Origin: Gloeopeniophorella convolvens
Taxonomy: Eukaryota; Basidiomycota; Agaricomycetes; Russulales
Length of the DNA stretch: 64,000 bases
Reading direction: 5' to 3'
Assembly: GCA_022496205.1 (NCBI GenBank)
Contig: WTXD01000008.1
Span: forward strand, 310,001-374,000
In this document: piece after piece, positions 57,235 through 64,000 of the stretch
Position numbering within the stretch: position 1 is the stretch's first letter
How the letters are laid out: each line of letters begins with the position of its first letter
Translations under genes and position numbers: made by a program
Notes under the pieces: generated by a model
Database searches by the model: none
Seen by the model: the letters and a program-made list of their open reading frames with translations, nothing else
What the model was told of the DNA's origin: nothing

Positions 57235-58139
57235 CTGAATGCGCAGTGGGAGTCAGATAAAACGCAGAAGGATCGGAGAGGGACAGACAGCGGCCATCTT
57301 CGCCTGGAGGCTTGGGGGTATCGGGGTTGCACCATTGCCTCTGGTGAGGAGGCTTGCTACGGAGCGGGATGAGGGCGGGCCGGGGGGGTTGCGGGACGCG
57401 GTGGGGAAGACGGCGGGCCTTGCCTGTGTGGAGAGAGAGTCGGACATGTATATTGGAGGGTGGGTGTGTGGTGAGGGAGATGAAGGAGGAGGAAGGGACG
57501 GGGAGATGCGGTTGGCAGGCGTTGGCCGGTTCTAAAAGGATGAGCGGGATTAGGCCAGAGTTGCTGAGTGGAGATGACCTGAGATGACTTCACCAGATCC
57601 AGGACCCCGGAACACCCCATCCCACCTCATGTTTTCTGCCTCGCTCCCGCCTTTCTCTTCCTTATCAGTAAACGTCTCCATGCGATAGTCTATTCTGCAC
57701 AATATAGCACATAGCTCTGCATAGCCGTGACCCGGCCGCAGCCCCGAGCGTGTTCCGTGGCTGCCGGCGCGAGTTTCTCTCCATTTGAGTGTGACCGGAC
57801 TACGTACGCGCCCGCGTTTTTGTGGCCGCTGGCGTCGACCCCCGACTTCGTCACCACCATTCAGCTCGGCCCTGGCCTCATTCACGTCAACGTCTCTCTC
57901 TCACCTCCGCATCCGAGGCCTTCGCCTTCCGTCACGCACGCGTCACCCTGGCGCTCTCCTGTGCAAATCCCTCGTCTTCTCTCTCACCATACGTAGATCC
58001 CTACCTTGACAGGCTCATTCGCCTCGTCTGCCAGCTCACCCCTCCTCAAGCCTATCTCATCTCGTCCCTCGCTGCAGCCATCATACTCTCCCTCGCCTAT
58101 TCCCGCGTCCGCGGCCTCTTTGGCGCAGACAATAAATCT
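57235..58139. other. Divergent intergenic region with possible 5' coding of the BAG gene
   Basis: About 900 bp between the MAPKK and the BAG gene ATG. In the frame of the BAG gene the sequence is open from about 57795 and encodes a hydrophobic segment (PQAYLISSLAAAIILSLAY, about 58047-58103) with no in-frame ATG. An upstream exon supplying a start codon is possible but was not found. Confidence 0.45.
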
Positions 58140-59132
58140 ATGTCCATCACCGTAAAATGGGGACGCGAACGGTCGGTCGCTTCCGTCGTCGCTCCATATC
58201 TCACCACCTGACGTGCCTCGCGTTTACCGTGCTCCCTCTGATCCGCTGGCCTACCCTTTCACCTCCCCTCCTCCCCGTTCCCCGTCTCATCGCCGCTCCA
58301 CGATCTGCACGCTCACAGCCTCCAACTTCCCCTGCCTCCACTCGATACCAAACTAGCTGTGCTCCGCCAAACCTTGTCTGCACACACCTCCCTTCCTCCA
58401 AATGCATTCAAGCTTATCTATGCTGGCGCCATCATGAAGGATGACAACGCACCCTGTGGGTCTTTTTTTTTTTTTTTTTTTTTTTTTTTTGCCTTCACCT
58501 ACCACGCATCATTGCCGGCTGTCTTTGTTCTGGCCCCACCCCGGTTCCGCCAACGTTCCTCGCACATCGATTCTCCTTGCGTCGTCCCTTGCCAACTACC
58601 CGCAATGTCGGCCTGCTTCCACCATCTGATATTGCGTCATTCCCTCATACACCTGTATTGGCTTCTGGACCGACGCTTCGCCCTTGCCCCGTGTTTTCCA
58701 AATGTGCTTAACTTTATCCCCACAGTATCATCCTACAATATGCGTCCGGACACCACGTTGCTGCTTCTCGACTCGACACCCGCTGCTGCCCCTGCCCCGG
58801 CGCCTTCCGCTGCGCCGAAGCCGCCCAAAACAGAGGCGTCGACTATCGAGACCATCCAGGCGGAACTCGCCAGCGTGCGCGGCACCCTCGAACCCGGCGT
58901 GGATGCCTTCCTTCGCACGCCAACCGCTGATGCCGAGCACACGCGTCTGGGAGAACTCCTGCTGCAGGCCCTTCTCCGCCTCGATGCGATAAACATCGAA
59001 AGCGCGTGGGTCGACGCGCGCCGTGAGCGCAAGGGCGCGGTACGTACCGTTCAGGGTGTTCTCGATCGTTTAGACAAAGGCTGGCGCGAGGCCAAGGCAC
59101 AGGCGCAGGCGCAGGCCAAGTCCGCTCGTTAG
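58140..59132 (+). CDS. Ubiquitin-like/BAG-domain cochaperone
   Basis: Exons 58140-58171, 58319-58455 and 58726-59132 encode 191 residues from the ATG at 58140. The N-terminal ubiquitin-like part reads MSITVKWGRER, LDTKLAVLRQTLSAHT, AFKLIYAGAIMKDDNAP and SSYNMRPDTTLLLLD. A Pro/Ala linker leads to a C-terminal BAG domain of three helices (ETIQAELASVRGTLEPGVDAFL; LLLQALLRLDAINIES; ARRERKGAVRTVQGVLDRLD). BAG proteins bind the Hsp70 nucleotide-binding domain and release ADP. The open frame continues upstream through a hydrophobic segment, so the true product may be membrane-anchored, like fission-yeast Bag proteins. Intron 2 is long (270 nt) and contains 28 T in a row. Confidence 0.85.
58463..58490 (+). 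repeat. Homopolymer, 28 T in an intron
   Basis: Uninterrupted T run just inside the second intron of the BAG gene. It does not sit at the acceptor. Its length is probably variable or uncertain. Confidence 0.85.
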
Positions 59133-60832
59133 TCGCGCCGTGGCGGCATTTGCTCACTACGTCACACTTGTTGGGGACGGCTTGGTATATTTTCTCCCCA
59201 GTACTACTGTAATGATCATAGCTGCGTTCCACCCATTCGTCTGAGAGCTTCGAACTTCGCCATCCCCCAAAGGTCAACATCCCGCGCGACTTCCACGACG
59301 CCACAACCCCATCTGCGGCAGGGCGGTTGTAGTGAATTGAGGTGCGTCGGCATCTTTCATTTGTCCCATTGAACAAGTCCTGACGGAGGTGCCGCGGCGT
59401 AGGCGTAGAATCGCATGACATCAGTCGGCGTGTCGGACACCGAGAACGACGAGTCTATTCCAGCTCTAAGAGTTGCCTCATGTAGGCTGACTCACGAGTC
59501 AGCAGTTTATACGGGCGCAGTGCCGCGTGAGTGTGAAGAGCATCCCAGCTGCACTTTCCCTGGTCCTTGATCCGAGCGAATCAAGATCAGTCGGTCATAG
59601 GGCAGGGTTAATGGTGGAGACAGCCAGCCGGCGGGCAGCGTCATTGATTGACGTGCGCTTCGGATTCACGAGTCGACTATATATGCTACTTGGCGGAGCT
59701 CAGCTGATACTGTGAACCGCCCATGCCGCGGTCGTAATGCGATTATCATCTATCGCGTGCACCCGCTCTGCAGCGTACGTAAGTCAGCCGCCGGTGGGCT
59801 CCGACGACACCAATTGATCTTCAGCTTTTCCCATCGTAACATCGGAAGGGCCATGCTGACAATGATCCAGTGCCCTGCTTACCTCGACATCTCCTCCGAC
59901 TTCCTCCGTGATGCTCCCGAGAAGTACTACTCGCATCTGGACCCACGGGAGTGTCAACCGTTCCCAGCACACATACTTATACGCAACAGTTACGTGCAGG
60001 TGTCGGGTTGGCCCCGCTTCTGCCCCCGCTTGTATCCACCTCCAGCCCATGCTGTGCTGGCCTGTGCGCCGTTCAAACGCCCCCGCACGTCAAGTGCAAG
60101 CTGACATGCAGACATCTGACCAGAGGAAGCGCGGGCTCCGCCCGGGAGCAAAGCTCATGTGCCCCAGTCAATTTGTTCTCAATCAGCGCCACGCGATTCG
60201 TCGCTGCGCTGCGGATCGGCGCAGCCATGCATCCGTTCGCCATACAAATGCAGAACTCTGAAAGCGACAACAAAAGCAAATGGGACCGCGCCGTACGCAG
60301 CCGCCGCTTCCTGCACATAGTAGCTATCTGGGCAAGGCGGCCGAAGAAACGGATGAGCAAGCAGGGCCGTGGCAGGGCCTTCTTCGCTGGGCGTGCGAGC
60401 GTGTGAGCGGTGCGCCCGTATCTAGTAGCCTGCATATTCCGACTCACACCGCCTGTCGCGATGATCAGCCCCGTGCGGGCGATATCGGACCTCCAGCAAC
60501 GCACAGCGCGCGCGGGCGAACGCGGCAACGTCGGGCGGCTGCTAGGCGGGCGTCCCGGGCCGCGCATCCCAGCGGACGAGAACGGGGCTGGCGCGAGCGC
60601 ACCCGACAATTCGCGAGCACGTGATGCGCGCCGGCGCAAGTGGACGACCCCATGCGGGCGCGCATCCCACACCCCCTGTACCGTCCCCCTGGGGATGCCG
60701 CGGGTGTCATGAGGCATGGATCACCAGGCGTCCCGCTTTCCCGTCGCCGATGCTCTATAAAAGCCCCACCCATTTCTTCCCACTCGGCAAGTCAGCACCT
60801 GGCTCTAGCTATCCCATCTCTACACTAGTACT
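59133..60832. other. Gene-poor 1.7 kb before formate dehydrogenase
   Basis: No family signal on either strand. A plus frame at 59853-60104 (MLTMIQCPAYLDISS, then LDPRECQPFPAH) looks protein-like over about 50 codons, but neither start nor splice partners are clear. The right end is very GC-rich and contains the formate dehydrogenase promoter. Confidence 0.4.
60756..60763 (+). promoter_or_regulatory. TATA box of formate dehydrogenase
   Basis: TATAAAAG, 77 bp before the ATG at 60833, followed by GCCCCACCC and a CT-rich leader: a classical strong fungal promoter arrangement. Confidence 0.75.
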
Positions 60833-62497
60833 ATGAAGGTCAGCCAGCCTCAACCGGCGCGCCGGTGGCGGAGCGCTTACTGATGGATGGGCGGTGCAGG
60901 TTCTCGCTATTCTCTATGAGGGCGGACAGGCCGCCGTGGACGAGCCCCGCCTGCTTGGCACCGTACAGAACCAGGCATGCTTCTCCCCGTGATTGCAGTG
61001 CGGCATGTTATTTTAACTGCGCACGTCGAAAATAGCTCGGCATCCGGGGGTTCCTCGAGAGCGAGGGCCACGAGTTTATCGTGCGTGTCTATTTCTGAAC
61101 ATGCGTCTGTTGGTTATGGGCGCTGACGCGCCTGCGTGGCGGGCAGGTGTCGAGCTCAAAAGAGGGCCCAGACAGCGACTTCCAAAAGCACCTCGTCGAC
61201 GTAGGTCTCGCCAATGACGTAGTGTGACGCAGCGCGCCTCACCGCGCGGATCGATAACTTTTAGGCTGAGGTGTTGATCACGACGCCGTTCCACCCGGGC
61301 TACCTCACGCGTGACCTCGTCGAGAAGGTGCGCCCGCCGCCCTGCTCCCTTCTGCTTCCGTGCATCGACGCGCGGGACTGACGTGCGTCGTGGATCGTCT
61401 AGGCCAAGAACCTCAAGCTGTGCGTCACCGCCGGAGTCGGCTCGGACCACATCGATCTCAACGCGGCGGTCGACCACAAGATCCAGGTGCTCGAGGTCAG
61501 TCTCGACGGCGCAGATCCTGCACGCGGCGCAGCGCTGACCGCTATTGCCCCCGCGCGCGCAGGTCTCGGGCTCGAACGTCGTATCTGTCGCCGAGCATGT
61601 CGTCATGTCCATCCTGCTACTCGTCAGGAACTTCGTCCCCGCGCACGAGGTGCGTGCCCTTCTCGCTGAGCACGCGCGTGCCGGGTGTGATAACCCACGA
61701 TGTGCGTACGCGTGTAGATGATTGAGCGCGGCGACTGGCAAGTATCCGATATCGCGCGCAACGCGTTCGACCTCGAGGGCAAGGTCGTCGGCACGATCGG
61801 CGCGGGCCGCATTGGCTACCGTGTCCTGCAGCGCCTGGTTCCCTTCGACACGAAGGAACTCCTCTACTACGACTATGCGGCCCTCCCCGCCGGTAAGCCT
61901 CCCCCCTCTTCGTCCACGTAGAGTAGGGGACGCTGACACCACGCACGTCCACAGAGGCACAGAAGGCTGTCGGCGCGCGCCGCGTCGAGGACCTCGCCGA
62001 GTTCGTCTCGCAGTGCGATGTGGTGACCGTCAACTGTCCGCTGCACGAGGGTACGCGCGGGCTCGTCAACGCGGAGCTGCTGAAGCACTTCAAGCGCGGC
62101 GCGTGGCTCGTCAACACCGCACGCGGCGCGATCTGCGACAAGGACGCGGTGGCGGCCGCGCTCGCGAGCGGGCAGCTCTCAGGCTACGCGGGCGACGTGT
62201 GGAACGTGCAGCCCGCGCCGAAGGACCACATCTGGCGCACGGCGAAGAACCCGCTCGGCGGCGGCAACGGCATGGTGCCGCATTACTCGGGCACGACGCT
62301 CGACGCGCAGGCGCGCTATGCGAATGGCGTCAAGAGCATCCTCACGAATTACCTCCGCGGCACGCCGCAGGACGCCGCGAACGTCATCGTCGGCATTGGC
62401 AAGTACGAGACCAAAGCTTGTGAGTGTTCTCTCTCCGGCTGTTTGCTGTGCGTGTTGTGCGGTGTGCTGATTGCTTTGTGCAGATGGTCAGCGCTGA
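60833..62497 (+). CDS. FDH1: NAD-dependent formate dehydrogenase
   Basis: Ten exons (60833-60838, 60900-60974, 61036-61080, 61147-61200, 61265-61327, 61403-61495, 61563-61649, 61718-61892, 61955-62419, 62484-62497) encode 358 residues. It oxidises formate to CO2 with NAD+. Motifs: VLAILYEGG at the N-terminus, [21 protein letters not shown], the Rossmann loop [40 protein letters not shown], and the catalytic-His [14 protein letters not shown]. It ends in YGQR, as fungal FDHs do. Exon 1 is just ATG-AAG, and the last exon is 14 nt. The second intron begins with GC (CAG|GCATGC at 60975). No targeting peptide, so cytosolic. A strong TATA promoter suggests inducible high expression, as in oxalate/methanol metabolism of wood-decay fungi. 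Confidence 0.95.
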
Positions 62498-62951
62498 GCG
62501 CGTCGTCTCGAAGGGTGCAGAGCAGTTTATGTATTTGTAATATGCATGCAGAGCAATATGAAAGTGATTCTTTTCTACGGCGGCGAACCGCACGATAAGC
62601 TACATATCTCTGGACCTCCGAGTCCTGCCAGTAGAAAGGGAATGATACTTTTAAGCTCCTCTTCGATCTCTTCGGAGATTGCCGGGGACGCGTAACGCGT
62701 CGGAATTCATGCCAGATTGTCTGGACCATGTTCGTTCTGCATATTCCGATTTATTCTGATTCAATCGAACACCTCCCATGGATCCATCGAATCTACCGAC
62801 TGGCACACAATGACCGGTCCGTTGTTTGGCCACTATCCCACGCGTCGCATTCCCCAAATGCCAGGGAAGTGAAGGACCTACCTTTAACTAGCCAGTGCCG
62901 CCTCTGCCTACATCACGATCCGACACTTGCTTGTCTCTTGTACTGGGCACG
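62498..62951. other. Intergenic
   Basis: About 450 bp between FDH and the cysteine-rich frame at the window edge. No feature recognised. Confidence 0.4.
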
Positions 62952-63524
62952 ATGACGGTACACAAGTATCCAAACGAAATGTCCCGGTACAAATGCAACT
63001 GCTCGAGAAGCTGCAAGGTCTTCCGGACGGTCTCTAGGAAGTTATACTATCTACATCGACCCTCCCGAGCCGAAGACCTGAGGAAGCAGATCAAGGAATA
63101 TAGGATGGCCAAGGACCTACTTCTGCGCATTCCCGTGCCTCCCATGGACTCTCCTTCTCTAGGGTCACTCGATACTCTGCAGAGTTCTCCTGGACCCCAC
63201 CCTAAGGTTGCGCATACAAGCCTTGGTCTGTCTCCTGGACACGCGCTCGACTCGACTCGGTGGAGAAAGGGCCTTCTGCAGGCGCTGCTGAGGGTGACTG
63301 CAACTACAAGGACGAGGAGGAGGAAGAAACCGAAAGCACGTCCATTACATCACTGCAAGGTACGGTGCATATATGCGCGCCTCCTCGACCGTGCCTCACA
63401 CATTGATCGCGATCCTACCAGGCAGCTGTTCTTAATCTACTGGTATGAAGACCTCGGCATCGGGCACGACGACAACGCGGGTGTGGCACCTGATCTGCGC
63501 GAGGAGTACGAGGTAAGCAGTTGA
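62952..63524 (+). CDS. Cysteine-rich N-terminus, transposon-associated protein (partial, uncertain)
   Basis: An open frame of 190 codons from ATG 62952. Near its start it reads KCNCSRSCKVFRTVSRKLYYLH: C-x-C-x3-C, a basic stretch, and a late His. This spacing is typical of the opening zinc motif of large proteins encoded by basidiomycete DNA transposons (Kyakuja-Dileera-Zisupton-like). The rest is Arg/Ser/Pro-rich without domains, and later GT/AG pairs suggest more exons toward 64000. The body of a transposase would lie outside the window. It could equally be an unrelated host gene. Confidence 0.4.
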   Translation: MTVHKYPNEMSRYKCNCSRSCKVFRTVSRKLYYLHRPSRAEDLRKQIKEYRMAKDLLLRIPVPPMDSPSLGSLDTLQSSPGPHPKVAHTSLGLSPGHALDSTRWRKGLLQALLRVTATTRTRRRKKPKARPLHHCKVRCIYARLLDRASHIDRDPTRQLFLIYWYEDLGIGHDDNAGVAPDLREEYEVSS

Positions 63525-64000
63525 TACGGTGGTGTCCCCAAATCGAGTGTTGACCGGTGACCGTGCTGTGCAGGATGCCAAACGGATGTTGCCCAAGAGG
63601 CGCAAAATGGATTCCGGTCTTGATGCGAGGCCAAAAGGGAGAGCCTGGTCCGAGCCTGCTTATGAGGGGCTTTTGGCTGTATTCCGAGGCGATGAGCACG
63701 ACGCTGGAGGGCCGGAGGTTGACACCAAGTAGCACCGGTAAGATGAAAGACAAATGGTAGGTGTATTGTAACCAAGAAGAATTGATGTCATGTTGTCTGG
63801 CGACAATTTCAGCTTACAGCTGCAGGTCAAGGTCCGCATCCGGATCTTTCCCTGGGCTTGGCGGAGTCAGCCTGGCTGCTTTTACACGGGTGCATATCGC
63901 ATGCGGGGCCGCGACAGAATGTACTTCATCTGCTTCCGCCCAATGAAGGAAGGCGGAAGCGGAAACGAAGGGCCCCTATAATATCAATCTTCTTCTTGCT
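63525..64000. other. Window edge, possible further exons
   Basis: Short plus-strand frames (for example 63790-63981) may continue the preceding gene, but junctions cannot be fixed without sequence beyond the edge. Confidence 0.3.

Overview
The window is nuclear DNA from a filamentous basidiomycete, most likely an Agaricomycete. The evidence is dense short introns (about 50-70 nt, GT-AG with some GC-AG), GC-rich coding exons, tightly packed genes on both strands, and fungal-type proteins such as a Pbs2-like MAPKK, a DUF3712 giant, a Pex23/Pex28-32-type peroxin and fungal NAD formate dehydrogenase. No rRNA, CRISPR array or convincing tRNA was seen. Almost every gene is split, so exon coordinates in the entries were worked out by hand from splice sites, reading-frame phase and family conservation; the phases close on the stop codon in every conserved gene.

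Region 1 (1-7 kb) is a young, repeat-rich cluster of Smr-domain genes. It holds an intact 465-residue gene (3541-5116, minus), an intact 247-residue gene (6009-6921, minus) and a broken third copy (about 1081-1576). The third copy lies in a segmental duplication (1-1576 versus 5492-6563) and was split by a 484-bp AT-rich MITE-like foldback element (597-1080). A 5'-truncated, internally deleted GTPBP1-type GTPase lies between them (about 1981-2878).

Region 2 (7-25 kb) is conserved housekeeping: muskelin, the CCR4 deadenylase, MVD1 (mevalonate pathway), a pterin-dehydratase-like mitochondrial protein, a four-zinc-knuckle ZCCHC9-like protein, an aldo-keto reductase, a Yippee protein, the RNase P subunit RPP21/RPR2, an unusual Mg-chelatase/MoxR-like protein without a P-loop, and a low-complexity basic protein.

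Region 3 (27-36.6 kb) is one 40-exon gene for a 2448-residue type II membrane protein. Its ectodomain is three tandem copies of a unit of about 757 residues, each with a DUF3712 domain. This is the most striking uncharacterised object here.

Region 4 (37-59 kb) holds GPI mannosyltransferase GPI18/PIG-V, a peroxisomal membrane peroxin, mitochondrial TyrRS, a small secreted cysteine protein, a fused lysine-ketoglutarate reductase/saccharopine dehydrogenase, an EXS-domain (ERD1-like) membrane protein, the spliceosomal protein SNU23, cytosolic IleRS, a Pbs2-like MAPKK and a ubiquitin-like/BAG cochaperone. Several are divergent pairs sharing 145-400 bp promoters, or convergent pairs 88-160 bp apart.

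Region 5 (59-64 kb) holds a gene-poor 1.7 kb stretch, an NAD formate dehydrogenase whose start codon sits on a 6-nt exon, and at the edge a cysteine-rich N-terminus resembling basidiomycete DNA-transposon proteins.
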